A stretch of DNA of 39,330 nucleotides, taken from assembly GCA_017436035.1 (NCBI GenBank), contig JAFSDV010000004.1, positions 1-39,330 on the forward strand, read 5' to 3'. The notes beneath the pieces were generated by a model. That model saw only the letters and a program-made list of their open reading frames with translations. It was not told the origin of the DNA and searched no databases. Both the position numbers and the translations under genes were made by a program. The DNA comes from Oscillospiraceae bacterium. Its GTDB lineage: Bacteria > Bacillota > Clostridia > Oscillospirales > Oscillospiraceae. This document shows positions 30,518 to 39,302 of the stretch, piece after piece (position 1 is the first letter of the stretch; every line of letters begins with the position of its first letter).

Positions 30518-31876
30518 ATGGGTGTGATTACATTGCAGCAGGCTGCACAGTGGTGCGGCGGCAGCATCGATCCCAAATATAAGGATGTGACCTTTTTAGG
30601 TGCCAGTAATGACACCAGAACCATTCAGGCAGGTCAGCTGTTTGTAGCACTCCAAGGAGTACGGGACGGACATACGTTTATCCCGGCTGCACTGGAGCGG
30701 GGCGCGGCAGCGGTTTTGTGTACCCGCTGTGACGGGGATTATCCTGCCATTGTTGTGAAAGATACAAGACTTGCTTTGGGCGATATTGCCCGGGGTGAGC
30801 GGGAGCGTATCGGTATGAAAGTGGTGGGGATTACCGGATCGGTAGGCAAGAGCACCACCAAGGAAATGGTGGCATCGGTTTTGCAGACGACTTACCGGGT
30901 AGGCAAAACGCCGGTAAACCATAATAATGATATCGGTATGCCTATGGCAGTGCTGGAGATGAGCGCGGATACCCAGGTGGCGGTACTGGAAATGGGTATG
31001 AATCATTTTCGGGAGATCGCTTACTTAGCATCCATCGCCAAACCGGATGTGGCAGTGATCATCAATATCGGAACCATGCATATTGAGCATTTAGGTTCTA
31101 TGGAGGGAATCCTGCAGGCGAAGCTGGAAATTTTGGAAGGTATGTCTGCTGACGGTAAGATCGTTTTGAATGGTGACGATGCCCTGCTGTGGAATCAGCA
31201 CCGGTTGGCGGGTGTGCAGGCGGATTATTTTGGTGTCCGCAATCCGGAATGTGCCGTACGGGCAGAAAATATTATAGAGGAAGAGGGCTGCTTGCGCTTT
31301 ACCGCACAGTGTCCCACCGGTGCGTTTCCGTTAGAGCTGGCGCTGGAGGGCGCACATTATGTGCACGACGCCCTGGCAGCGATCGCTGTTGGCTTGCATT
31401 TGGGCGTAGAACCGGAAAAAATCCGTCAGGGACTTCAAAATTTCCGGACGATGGCAGGTCGGCAGCAGATTTTTGAAAAGAACGGATATACGATCATTGA
31501 GGATTGCTATAATGCCGGTCCGGAATCCATGGCTGCAGCACTGTCTGTACTGGGCAATAAGGCCGGTCGGCGTATTGCGGTTTTAGGCGATATGCTGGAG
31601 CTGGGTGTCTGCACCCAGGCGGAGCACTATAAGGTGGGCAGGATCGCCGCGGAAAAGGCGGATGTGCTGTTTGCTTACGGTCCGAACAGCGAACGGATGC
31701 TTTACGGTGCTATGACCGGCGGTATGCCTCAGACAAAGGCTAAAGCGTTTGCAGACCGGGAACGGTTGGTTTCTGAACTGAAATATATGGCAAAGCCTGG
31801 TGATGTTCTGCTGTTTAAGGGCAGTCGGGGGATGCGTATGGAGCTGATTCTGGAGGCTTTTCTGAATCAGGATTAA
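30518..31876 (+). CDS. murF: UDP-MurNAc-tripeptide D-alanyl-D-alanine ligase MurF
   Basis: A 452-residue Mur ligase that adds D-Ala-D-Ala to complete the UDP-MurNAc-pentapeptide. Marks are an N-terminal substrate domain with NDTRTIQAGQLFVALQG, P-loop GITGSVGKST (104-113), NHNNDIGMPMAVLEM, LEMGMNHFREIAYL, INIGTMHIEHLGS and the C-terminal EDCYNAGPESMAAAL with LGDMLELG. The start is ATG 30518, one base after the murE stop, with GAGGGAG 4 bases before; a longer frame upstream lies inside murE. mraY follows after 41 bases. Confidence 0.97.
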   Translation: MGVITLQQAAQWCGGSIDPKYKDVTFLGASNDTRTIQAGQLFVALQGVRDGHTFIPAALERGAAAVLCTRCDGDYPAIVVKDTRLALGDIARGERERIGMKVVGITGSVGKSTTKEMVASVLQTTYRVGKTPVNHNNDIGMPMAVLEMSADTQVAVLEMGMNHFREIAYLASIAKPDVAVIINIGTMHIEHLGSMEGILQAKLEILEGMSADGKIVLNGDDALLWNQHRLAGVQADYFGVRNPECAVRAENIIEEEGCLRFTAQCPTGAFPLELALEGAHYVHDALAAIAVGLHLGVEPEKIRQGLQNFRTMAGRQQIFEKNGYTIIEDCYNAGPESMAAALSVLGNKAGRRIAVLGDMLELGVCTQAEHYKVGRIAAEKADVLFAYGPNSERMLYGAMTGGMPQTKAKAFADRERLVSELKYMAKPGDVLLFKGSRGMRMELILEAFLNQD

Positions 31877-31917
31877 GGACTTTTGAGAAGAAAGAACAAT
31901 AGTCGGAGGAACGATTG

Positions 31918-32895
31918 ATGATCAAAGTTGTCACAGCCGCATTAGCCGGCGGTGTGTTATCCGGTGTGCTGGGCTATTTTTTGCTGCCGGTGCTGCGGGC
32001 ACTGAAGGCAGGACAGTCTATTCGGGAAATAGGACCTACCTGGCATAACACCAAATCAGGAACACCGATGATGGGCGGTCTGATGTTTATTGGCGCGGCG
32101 GTGATCTGCCTGCTGGTATGTATTCCTATGATGGAGGAATATACAGTTTTTTATGTGTTGCTTCTGAGCCTGTGTTTTGGTTTGGTTGGCTTTTTGGATG
32201 ATTTCTGCAAGATTAAATTTAAGCGGAATCTAGGTCTGACGAGCCTGCAGAAGGCTATGCTCCAAATGGCTGTATCCGCCTTGTATGTGTATCTGCTGTA
32301 TAAGGAAGGAAGCCTTACCAGCGATATTTACATCCCGTTTTTGAATGAGACCTTTTACATCCATCCCCTTGCATATATTTTCTTTGCAATGTTTGTAATG
32401 GTTGGCTGTGTAAACGCGGTAAATCTAACAGACGGTATTGACGGTCTTTGCGGCAGTGTGACCATTCCGGTAATGGTGTTTTTTGCAGTAGCTGCGGTTG
32501 CAATGGGACGGTATGATCTTGCACTGCTTCCTGCGGCGCTGGCGGGGGGACTGGCAGCGTACCTGTTTTACAACTGGCATCCTGCAAAGGTGTTTATGGG
32601 TGACACCGGTTCGCTGTTTTTAGGCGGTGTCGTTTGCGCAATGGCATTTGCTTTGGACATCCCCTTGATTCTGATCGTCGTCGGAATTGTGTACATTCTG
32701 GAGACCATGTCTGTAATTTTACAGGTGGCGTTTTTTAAGCTGACCCATGGAAAGCGGTTGTTCAAAATGTCTCCTATTCACCACCATTTTGAAATGTGCG
32801 GCTGGAAGGAAGAGAAGATCGTGACCGTCTTTTCTGCTGTTTCAGTGCTTGCTTGTTTAATTGCCTGGTTTGGAGTTTCCGGGCGTATTGGCTGA
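31918..32895 (+). CDS. mraY: Phospho-MurNAc-pentapeptide translocase MraY
   Basis: A 325-residue polytopic membrane enzyme that transfers phospho-MurNAc-pentapeptide to undecaprenyl phosphate, making lipid I. About ten hydrophobic segments are present. Catalytic and family motifs are GTPMMGGLMFI, GFLDDFCK (the DD pair), NLTDGIDGL, FMGDTGSLFLGG and the HHHFE loop near SPIHHHFEMCGW. The start is ATG 31918, 8 bases after GGAGG (31905-31909); TTG at 31915 is possible but closer. The next gene is ftsW after 15 bases: murD, normally between the two, is not here. Confidence 0.97.
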   Translation: MIKVVTAALAGGVLSGVLGYFLLPVLRALKAGQSIREIGPTWHNTKSGTPMMGGLMFIGAAVICLLVCIPMMEEYTVFYVLLLSLCFGLVGFLDDFCKIKFKRNLGLTSLQKAMLQMAVSALYVYLLYKEGSLTSDIYIPFLNETFYIHPLAYIFFAMFVMVGCVNAVNLTDGIDGLCGSVTIPVMVFFAVAAVAMGRYDLALLPAALAGGLAAYLFYNWHPAKVFMGDTGSLFLGGVVCAMAFALDIPLILIVVGIVYILETMSVILQVAFFKLTHGKRLFKMSPIHHHFEMCGWKEEKIVTVFSAVSVLACLIAWFGVSGRIG

Positions 32896-32910
32896 TCGAA
32901 AGGAGCTAAT

Positions 32911-34083
32911 ATGGCAATACAGCCCCGTCTGTATGCCAAAGAGGACCGTCGCCTGGGACAGAGCCGGGCGAGGGAAAGTGTGGATATTCCGTTTTTGATT
33001 ATTTTGTTGCTGCTGATGAGTGTAGGTCTGGCGATGCTCTATTCTGCCAGCTCTGCCCAGAGCCAGTATGATACCGGTTATACCGACTCTACCAAATACT
33101 TGCAAAAGCAGGCTGTTTGCGCCGGGATTGGATTAGTTGCCATGGCAGCGCTGAGCAGAATACCGGCTGGCTTTTGGTTAAAGACTGCTTGGCCGCTGTA
33201 TGGGATCAGTATTGCGCTGCTGCTGTCGGTGCTGCTGTTTGGTCAGTCTGTAAACGGCGCGAAACGGTGGATCAATATTGCCGGACTGCAGTTTCAGCCC
33301 TCTGAGATCGCGAAATTTACACTGATCGTTTTATTTTCCAGACTGACAAAAGGCTTTGGCCGTGCGGCAGGTCAGTTTCGGTATGGCGTGTTGGGATTTG
33401 GGGCTGCACTGTTGGGGATCTTGATTCCGCTGGCATTGGAAAAGCATTTGTCTGCGATTATGCTTATGGGTATGGTTGCGGTGGTTATGATGTATGTGGC
33501 AGGGACGAACCCCAGATGGCTTCTTGCCGGCGCGGCTTTGGCGGCGGTGTTTGTGGTGGTCTATGTAAGCCTGATGGGCTATGCAGGTGACCGGATCACC
33601 GCATGGCTGCACCCGGAACAGGATCCCAGTGATACAGGGTATCAGATTCTGCAATCCCTTTACGCCATCGGTTCAGGCGGTGTGTTGGGGTTGGGACTGG
33701 GGAAAAGCAAGCAGAAATATTTGTATCTGCCGTTCCAATACAATGACTATATTTTTGCGATCATCTGTGAAGAGCTTGGACTTTTTGGAGCACTGCTGAT
33801 CATTGTGCTGTTTGGGGCACTGATCCTGCGGGGTTATTGGATCGCACTGCGGGCACCCGACCGGTTTTCTACGGTGCTGGGCACAGGCCTGATCACGCTG
33901 ATTGCAGTGCAGACGGTCTTAAATTTAGGAGTTGTGACCAATTTGCTGCCTTCTACCGGTATCGCACTGCCGTTTTTCTCTTATGGAGGAACGGCGTTGG
34001 CTGTGAATTTGGGTGAAATGGGGATTTTGCTCAGTATTTCCCGTAATAGAAATCGCGCAACACAACAGGAGGAGTTCCTATGA
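32911..34083 (+). CDS. ftsW: SEDS-family glycosyltransferase FtsW
   Basis: A 390-residue SEDS protein that polymerises lipid II into septal glycan with its class B PBP partner, probably the one encoded at 26701. About nine or ten membrane segments are visible. Family marks are LAMLYSASS in the first segment, GAKRWINIAGLQFQPSEIAKF, the long extracellular loop with NDYIFAIICEELG, and LLPSTGIALPFFSYGGTAL near the end. RodA and FtsW are hard to separate by sequence; position between mraY and murG supports FtsW. The stop overlaps the murG start as ATGA. Confidence 0.92.
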   Translation: MAIQPRLYAKEDRRLGQSRARESVDIPFLIILLLLMSVGLAMLYSASSAQSQYDTGYTDSTKYLQKQAVCAGIGLVAMAALSRIPAGFWLKTAWPLYGISIALLLSVLLFGQSVNGAKRWINIAGLQFQPSEIAKFTLIVLFSRLTKGFGRAAGQFRYGVLGFGAALLGILIPLALEKHLSAIMLMGMVAVVMMYVAGTNPRWLLAGAALAAVFVVVYVSLMGYAGDRITAWLHPEQDPSDTGYQILQSLYAIGSGGVLGLGLGKSKQKYLYLPFQYNDYIFAIICEELGLFGALLIIVLFGALILRGYWIALRAPDRFSTVLGTGLITLIAVQTVLNLGVVTNLLPSTGIALPFFSYGGTALAVNLGEMGILLSISRNRNRATQQEEFL

Positions 34084-35210
34084 ACGTTATTTTTAGCTGC
34101 GGCGGCACTGCCGGTCATATCAATCCGGCGATCGCGGTTGCCAATGTATGTAAGGAGCGTTATCCCGATTCAAGAATTTTGTTTATTGGCGGGATCGGTG
34201 GAATGGAGGAAAAGCTTGTGCCCAAAGCGGGCTACGAGCTGAAAACGCTCCCTGCGGACGGCGCGTCCCGGGGCAAGTCTGTCAAAGCACTGATGCATAA
34301 CGGAAAAGTTCTGCTCAACCTGGTGCGGTCTGTTCGCGCCTGCAAGCGGATCATCCGGGAATTTCAGGCAGATGTGGTGATAGGAACCGGCGGTTATGCC
34401 AGTTTTCCTGCGCTTATGGCTGCTTCCATGATGAAGATCCCCACTTGCGTCCATGAAAGCAATGCTATGCCGGGACTGACGACCCGACTGGTTGCGGACC
34501 GGGTCGATAAGGTGCTTGTGTGCTTCCCTGAAAGCGCAAAGCATTATCGCCATCCGGAGAAGGTGGAAGTGGTAGGTATGCCGGTGAAGCGGGAGTTTAT
34601 ATTCACCAAAAAGGAAGAGGCACGCAAGGAGCTTGGCTTGGACGAGCGACCGGTGATCGTATCTGCTTATGGCAGTCTGGGCGCGCAGGCGATGAACGAA
34701 ATGACAGCCAGACTTTTCCGGCTGGAGCAGGATGCAGGCTTTCCTTATCAGCATATTCATGCGGTAGGAACATACGGTTGGCGGTGGATCCACGATTATG
34801 CGGCGCTGCACCAGGTGGATTTGCGAAACTGTCCGGCGGTTATGGCGCAGGAGTATATTTATAATATGCCTACCGTGATGGCAGCGGCGGACATTGTGAT
34901 CAGCCGCGCCGGTTCGTCCAGTTGTAATGAGATCGCGGCATCGGGAACGCCGTGCATTTTGATTCCTTCCCCCAACGTGACGGACAATCATCAGGAGAAA
35001 AATGCCCGCGCCATGGAACAGAAGGGTGCTGCAGTTGTGGTTTTGGAAGCAGAATGTACCGAACAGCGGTTGATGCAGGAGATTCAGGGTCTGCTTTCTG
35101 ACAAGCAGCGATACACCAAGATGTCTATAGCACTTCAAAATATGGTGATCCCGGACTGTGCAGAGCGGCTGTGCGATGTGATCCAAAGACTTGCTTTGGG
35201 CAAAAAATAA
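34080..35210 (+). CDS. murG: UDP-GlcNAc:lipid I N-acetylglucosaminyltransferase MurG
   Basis: A 376-residue GT28 enzyme that adds GlcNAc to lipid I, giving lipid II on the inner membrane face. Marks are the first glycine loop SCGGTAGHINPAIAVA (residues ~6-21), IGTGGYASFPALMAA, HESNAMPGLTTRL, the second glycine region AYGSLGAQAMNEM, and the UDP-GlcNAc-binding SRAGSSSCNEIAASGTPCIL followed by TDNHQEKNA. It overlaps ftsW by four bases and is followed by ftsQ after 13 bases, so coupled expression is likely. Confidence 0.96.
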   Translation: MNVIFSCGGTAGHINPAIAVANVCKERYPDSRILFIGGIGGMEEKLVPKAGYELKTLPADGASRGKSVKALMHNGKVLLNLVRSVRACKRIIREFQADVVIGTGGYASFPALMAASMMKIPTCVHESNAMPGLTTRLVADRVDKVLVCFPESAKHYRHPEKVEVVGMPVKREFIFTKKEEARKELGLDERPVIVSAYGSLGAQAMNEMTARLFRLEQDAGFPYQHIHAVGTYGWRWIHDYAALHQVDLRNCPAVMAQEYIYNMPTVMAAADIVISRAGSSSCNEIAASGTPCILIPSPNVTDNHQEKNARAMEQKGAAVVVLEAECTEQRLMQEIQGLLSDKQRYTKMSIALQNMVIPDCAERLCDVIQRLALGKK

Positions 35211-35223
35211 GGAGAATGCGACT

Positions 35224-36117
35224 ATGGATACCAGGGATAAAAAACGCGGCGGCAGAAGAGGCAGGACAAAAGTCCGTACAGAAAGACCGGCAGATTCCCA
35301 GATCGTCTATACCCAGCCGAAGCCGTTCAACAGAAACCGTGTGCTGTTGCGTGTGGCGACTGTGGCGGCGGTAGTTCTTGCACTGTTTTTTGGAATGTCT
35401 ATATTTTTTAAGGTTGAGCACGTGGCGGTAGCCGGTGCGAAAAAATACACAGCATGGGATGTTATGGAGGCTTCCGGGATTCGGACGGGAGAGAACCTGC
35501 TGACCATCAATCGGGCGAAGATCAGCGGAAAAATCCGCACACAGCTTCCTTATGTGAAAAGTGTCCGCGTAGGAATAAAACTGCCGGATACGGTCAACAT
35601 AGAAATCGTTGAGATGGATGTGGTTTACGGAATCGAAGCAGCAGACAGCTCCTGGTGGCTGATGGATGCCTCCGGAAAGCTTGTGGAAAAAATCAGCGCG
35701 TCTGCTGCTAAGGGCTATACCCAGATTTTGGGCGTGCGTTTGAACAATCCGGAAATCGGGCAGCAGGCGGTGGCGGAAGAGCCGGAGCCTGATCAAACCG
35801 ATGAGGCAGGACAGACTGTGCCGGTGACGGTACGGGGCAGTGAGCGGCTGGCTGCGGTTATATCCATTCTGCAATATTTGGAGGAGAACGGAGTGATCGG
35901 TCAGGCGGCCAGCCTGGATGTGACCAGCCTGAAGGATATTCAGCTGTGGTATGAAGACCGGTATCAGGTGCTGCTGGGTGATACAACCCGACTGAGCTTT
36001 AAGATCCAAAGTATGAAGCAGGCGATCGATCAGCAAAAGCACTATCAGACCGGTATTATGGATGTGAGCTTTACGATCTGGCCGGATGAGGTAAATTTAA
36101 GTCAGTTTCCCAAATAG
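35224..36117 (+). CDS. ftsQ: FtsQ/DivIB-type division protein
   Basis: A 297-residue bitopic protein of the septal FtsQ/DivIB-FtsL-DivIC complex. A very basic tail (KKRGGRRGRTKVRTER) leads to one membrane segment at ~41-62, then a POTRA domain (~63-135: FFKVEHVAVAGAKKYTAWDV, LPYVKSVRVGIKLPDTVNIE) and the beta domain (to ~285). An acidic linker around EEPEPDQTDEAGQ interrupts the beta domain. The start is ATG 35224, 9 bases after TAAGGAG (35208-35214); a longer frame upstream overlaps murG. ftsA, often found next, is absent; ftsZ follows behind its own promoter. Confidence 0.9.
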   Translation: MDTRDKKRGGRRGRTKVRTERPADSQIVYTQPKPFNRNRVLLRVATVAAVVLALFFGMSIFFKVEHVAVAGAKKYTAWDVMEASGIRTGENLLTINRAKISGKIRTQLPYVKSVRVGIKLPDTVNIEIVEMDVVYGIEAADSSWWLMDASGKLVEKISASAAKGYTQILGVRLNNPEIGQQAVAEEPEPDQTDEAGQTVPVTVRGSERLAAVISILQYLEENGVIGQAASLDVTSLKDIQLWYEDRYQVLLGDTTRLSFKIQSMKQAIDQQKHYQTGIMDVSFTIWPDEVNLSQFPK

Positions 36118-36171
36118 ATTCGGTTTTTCTTGTTTTTTTGAAAATTCTTTGCCGAAAAATAAGAATTTCTA

Positions 36172-36200
36172 TTGACCAATTCGATTTTTCGGGGTAGAAT
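36172..36200 (+). promoter_or_regulatory. Promoter of ftsZ
   Basis: TTGACC (36172-36177) and TAGAAT (36195-36200) are 17 bases apart in the 156-base ftsQ-ftsZ gap, 74 bases before ftsZ. It allows ftsZ to be expressed apart from the upstream wall genes. A weak AT-rich inverted repeat (AAATTCTT/AAGAATTT, 36142-36168) precedes it. Confidence 0.82.
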
Positions 36201-36273
36201 ATAGAAGTGCAATTGTAATTTAAGCAGAAATGTTTGGCTGTTCTGCGAATCGATACATAGGAGGAGAACGTAA

Positions 36274-37314
36274 ATGTCTGAAATGTTCCAGGATCGCGTT
36301 GTTAAAATCAAGGTAATCGGTGTTGGCGGTGCCGGTAACAATGTTATCAACCGTATGATTGAGGCCGGTGTCGACGGCGTAGATTTTGTTGTGATCAACA
36401 CCGATAAGCAGGACCTGAATAAGTCCGTTTGTAAGAATAAAGTTCAGATCGGCGAGAAGCTGACCGGCGGTATGGGTGCCGGTTCTAAGCCTGAGGTCGG
36501 TCAGAAGTCTGCTGAAGAGTCCAGAGCAGCCATTGCCAAGGTTCTGGAGGGCGCGGATATGGTGTTTATCACCGCCGGTATGGGCGGCGGTACCGGTACC
36601 GGTGCAGCACCCATCGTTGCAGACCTGGCACATGAGGCCGGTGTGCTGACTGTTGGCGTTGTGACCAAGCCCTTCAAGTTTGAGGGTGCAAACCGTATGC
36701 GTCAGGCTGAGATGGGCATTTCCGCCCTGTCTGACAAGGTGGACTCCCTGATCATCATTCCCAATGACCGTCTGAAGTACGTTACAGATCAGAAAATTAC
36801 CTTCGCCAACGCTTTCGGCATCGCAGACGATGTTCTGAAGCAGGCGGTGACCTCTATTTCTGAGCTGGTTGGTTACTCCGATAGAGTGATCATCAACCTG
36901 GACTTTGCGGACGTTTCTGCAGTTATGAAAGATGCAGGCCGTGCACATATGGGCGTTGGTGTTGCTTCCGGTCGTGAGAAGGCTGAGCAGGCTGCTCTTG
37001 CAGCTGTTGCAAGCCCCCTGCTGGAAACCTCCATCAATGGCGCTACCGGTGTTCTGGTGAATGTGACCGGATCTTCTGAGCTGACACTGGATGATGTAGA
37101 GACTGCTGCAAGCATCGTTCAGGAGGCTGCAAATCCCGATGCAAACATCATCTTTGGTGCTACTTCCTCCGATGAGTTTGAGGACGAGATGCGTGTAACC
37201 GTGATCGCTACCGGCTTCGAGCAGAAGCCTGAGGCGAAGGAAGCAAACGCTTCCGGAAGTGCTGCCAAGACCTCTGATGATATTGAGGAGATCTTCAGCA
37301 TCTTTAACCGCTAA
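36274..37314 (+). CDS. ftsZ: Cell division protein FtsZ
   Basis: A 346-residue tubulin-like GTPase that forms the division ring. GTP-binding parts are [16 protein letters not shown] (residues ~13-28), INTDKQDL and the tubulin signature GGGTGTG (104-110). The T7 synergy loop contains [11 protein letters not shown]. The C-terminal linker is short (about 20 residues, [19 protein letters not shown]) and ends in [12 protein letters not shown], the conserved peptide that binds membrane tethers; no ftsA is in the cluster. The site AGGAGGAGAA lies just before the ATG. Codon use is strongly biased (GGT, GTT, CTG), as for an abundant protein. Confidence 0.98.
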   Translation: MSEMFQDRVVKIKVIGVGGAGNNVINRMIEAGVDGVDFVVINTDKQDLNKSVCKNKVQIGEKLTGGMGAGSKPEVGQKSAEESRAAIAKVLEGADMVFITAGMGGGTGTGAAPIVADLAHEAGVLTVGVVTKPFKFEGANRMRQAEMGISALSDKVDSLIIIPNDRLKYVTDQKITFANAFGIADDVLKQAVTSISELVGYSDRVIINLDFADVSAVMKDAGRAHMGVGVASGREKAEQAALAAVASPLLETSINGATGVLVNVTGSSELTLDDVETAASIVQEAANPDANIIFGATSSDEFEDEMRVTVIATGFEQKPEAKEANASGSAAKTSDDIEEIFSIFNR

Positions 37315-37327
37315 TTAAAATGATGCG

Positions 37328-37360
37328 GCATCCCGGACACCATGTCCGGGATGCTTTTTT
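37328..37360 (+). terminator. Rho-independent terminator of ftsZ
   Basis: A 12-base perfect stem, GCATCCCGGACA with TGTCCGGGATGC, has loop CCA and is followed by six T. It ends the dcw transcript 14 bases after the ftsZ stop. Confidence 0.95.
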
Positions 37361-37374
37361 GCGGGAGGAACGCA

Positions 37375-38124
37375 ATGAGTGTGTATCAAGCGTTGGCGGG
37401 AAGCTATGACCGCCTTACAAATGACGTAGACTATGGTTCGATTGTAGACTTTTATCGACAGATCCTCCGCCGGGAAGGGCTGTCGCCCCGCACGGCAGTA
37501 GACTTGGCTTGCGGAACGGGGTCTGTTTCGGTTCTGCTGGCGGCGGACGGTTTGCGGGTGACCGGCGTTGATATGTCCGAAGAAATGCTGTGCGCTGCCA
37601 CACAGAAGACCTATGGAATGAAAAATCCGCCGATGTTTGTGTGCCAGCGGCTGCAGGAGCTGCGCCTGCCAAGAGGTGTTGATCTGGCGGTTTGCGCGCT
37701 GGACAGTATGGACTATATTACAGATCCTGTGGACTGTCAGGAAGCGATCCGCAGGATCTACCGTTGCTTGAACCCCGGTGGCTGCTTTATTTTTGATGTG
37801 AATACCCCGCAAAAGCTTCGTGCCATGGACGGACAGGTCTTTTTGGATGAGGATGAGGATGTTTATTGTATTTGGCGGGGGGATTTTGATGAGTCTGCCA
37901 ATATTTGCAGCTACGGAATGGATCTGTTTCAGCGTAGAGGGAAAATGTGGGTCCGCAGTTTTGAGGAACATAGAGAATATGCATATTCTGCTGAACAATT
38001 AACCGGATATTTGCGTCGGGCGGGCTTTTCCCGTATCGAGGTGTTTGCGGACAGGCGGTTTGAGAAGCCCGGTCCGGCGGAACAGAGAATTTTTTTGAAG
38101 GCGAGAAAGGGAAGCGTCAAATGA
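37375..38124 (+). CDS. Class I SAM-dependent methyltransferase
   Basis: A 249-residue methyltransferase. Motif I is AVDLACGTGSVSVLLA (~41-56), the acidic strand end is VTGVDMSEEML, and FIFDVNTP marks a later strand. The opening YQALAGSYDRLTNDVDYGSI is typical of a widespread small-molecule methyltransferase family in Firmicutes whose substrate is not known. GGGAGGAA lies about 5 bases before ATG 37375; earlier in-frame codons fall in the ftsZ terminator. It overlaps hslO by four bases (ATGA), so the two are translated together. No separate promoter is obvious. Confidence 0.85.
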   Translation: MSVYQALAGSYDRLTNDVDYGSIVDFYRQILRREGLSPRTAVDLACGTGSVSVLLAADGLRVTGVDMSEEMLCAATQKTYGMKNPPMFVCQRLQELRLPRGVDLAVCALDSMDYITDPVDCQEAIRRIYRCLNPGGCFIFDVNTPQKLRAMDGQVFLDEDEDVYCIWRGDFDESANICSYGMDLFQRRGKMWVRSFEEHREYAYSAEQLTGYLRRAGFSRIEVFADRRFEKPGPAEQRIFLKARKGSVK

Positions 38125-38999
38125 ACGATTATTTAGTACGGGGCATGACCATGGACGGCTTTGTAAAGGCGGTTGCGATCCGTTCAACACAGCTTGTGCG
38201 CAGAGGCGCCGAGATCCATAAGACTTCGCCTAACGCTACTGCGGCCTTTGGACGGGCATTGACTGCTGCTTCTATGATGGGGAATATGCAGAAGACGGAA
38301 AACGGCTCAATGACACTGCAGATCAAGGGCGGCGGTCCGATCGGCGGCATCGTTTGCGTGTCCGATCCTGTTGGAAATGTGCGGGGATATGTACTCGAGC
38401 CCAATGTGCCGCTGGTGGAAAAATATCCGAGAAAACTGGATGTGGGAGCGACAGTTGGCACCAACGGAACGTTGACTGTCATTCGGGATCTGCAAATGAA
38501 GGAGCCTTATGTTGGGTCGGTGGAGCTGATTTCCGGTGAAATTGGCGATGATGTTACGGCATATTTTGCCCAAAGTGAGCAGACACCTACAGCCTGCGCC
38601 CTGGGTGTACTGATTGATACGGATACAAGCGTTAAGGTCGCAGGCGGTTATCTTTTACAGCTGCTGCCCGGTGCACCTGATGATGTGATCGACCGGTTAG
38701 AGCAGGGAATTCAGAGAGCCGGAGCGGTGACGGCAATGCTGGAGCAGGGTATGACACCGGAGGACATCCTTGGTCAGGTGTGCGGTGATCTGGGTATCGT
38801 ATTTATGGAAACCACCGAAGTGGGTTATCAGTGTTATTGCTCCCGGGAACGGGTCACAGCAGCATTGATCAGTTTAGGAGAACAAGAACTGCGGGAAATT
38901 CAGTCTGAGGGGAAAACATTTCCGGTTGAATGTCAGTTTTGTGACACGGTCTATGAATTTACACCGGAGGATGTGGAAGCGATTCTGAAAAAGCTTTGA
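38121..38999 (+). CDS. hslO: Redox-regulated chaperone Hsp33
   Basis: A 292-residue holdase chaperone that is switched on by oxidation. The four zinc-binding cysteines are C238 and C240 (CYC) and C271 and C274 (CQFC), the standard CxC and CxxC pairs near the C terminus. The N-terminal substrate-binding domain opens DYLVRGMTMDGFVKAVAIRS and contains MTLQIKGGGPIGGIVCVSD and YVGSVELISGEIGDDV. Full length for the family. It starts in the stop codon of the methyltransferase gene. An AT-rich stretch follows, with no clear GC-rich terminator before the tRNA promoter. Confidence 0.97.
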   Translation: MNDYLVRGMTMDGFVKAVAIRSTQLVRRGAEIHKTSPNATAAFGRALTAASMMGNMQKTENGSMTLQIKGGGPIGGIVCVSDPVGNVRGYVLEPNVPLVEKYPRKLDVGATVGTNGTLTVIRDLQMKEPYVGSVELISGEIGDDVTAYFAQSEQTPTACALGVLIDTDTSVKVAGGYLLQLLPGAPDDVIDRLEQGIQRAGAVTAMLEQGMTPEDILGQVCGDLGIVFMETTEVGYQCYCSRERVTAALISLGEQELREIQSEGKTFPVECQFCDTVYEFTPEDVEAILKKL

Positions 39000-39074
39000 T
39001 TTTAAGCGGTTTTTGGTGGAAAAAAAGCAGATTTTCGATAATAAAAATTCTTACAAAAAAATCGAAAAAAGTGC

Positions 39075-39103
39075 TTGACAAAACGGTCTTCTCCCTGTAT
39101 AAT
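39075..39103 (+). promoter_or_regulatory. Consensus promoter of the tRNA genes
   Basis: Exact TTGACA (39075-39080) and exact TATAAT (39098-39103) are 17 bases apart, 42 bases before the first tRNA. Confidence 0.92.
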
Positions 39104-39145
39104 GAACCACGTCGCTGAGGTGTGCAGCACCCGCGACGATGCGAG

Positions 39146-39221
39146 GGGAGCATAGCTCAGCTGGGAGAGCACATGCCTTACAAGCATGGGGTCACAGGTT
39201 CGAGCCCTGTTGTTCCCACCA
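39146..39221 (+). tRNA. tRNA-Val (anticodon TAC)
   Basis: A full 76-base cloverleaf with CCA encoded. The acceptor arms GGGAGCA and TGTTCCC pair in 7 (one G-T). The D stem is GCTC/GAGC, the anticodon stem CATGC/GCATG with loop CTTACAA (anticodon TAC, reading GUA and related Val codons), and the T arm ACAGG-TTCGAGC-CCTGT. It is the first of two tRNAs, 4 bases apart, behind a perfect promoter. Confidence 0.97.
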
Positions 39222-39225
39222 ATTT

Positions 39226-39302
39226 GGCCCGGTGGTGCAGTCGGTTAGCACGCCAGCCTGTCACGCTGGAGGTCGACGGTTCGAGTCCGTTCGGGGTCGC
39301 CA
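39226..39302 (+). tRNA. tRNA-Asp (anticodon GTC) with an acceptor-stem mismatch
   Basis: A 77-base cloverleaf with CCA encoded. The D stem is GTGC/GCAC, the anticodon stem CCAGC/GCTGG with loop CTGTCAC (anticodon GTC), and the T arm GACGG-TTCGAGT-CCGTT. The acceptor arms GGCCCGG and CGGGGTC pair at six of seven positions but put G6 against G67. The usual form would have C67. The discriminator is G73, the normal identity base for Asp. The last 28 bases of the window follow it with no complete feature. Confidence 0.93.

Noticed and set aside
36142-36168. AAATTCTT/AAGAATTT inverted repeat after ftsQ
   Set aside because: The stem is AT-only with an 11-base loop and no T tract, so it is too weak to call as a terminator.
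39032-39068. TTTTCGAT/ATCGAAAA inverted repeat after hslO
   Set aside because: A 21-base loop and AT-rich arms make it unlikely to be a terminator.
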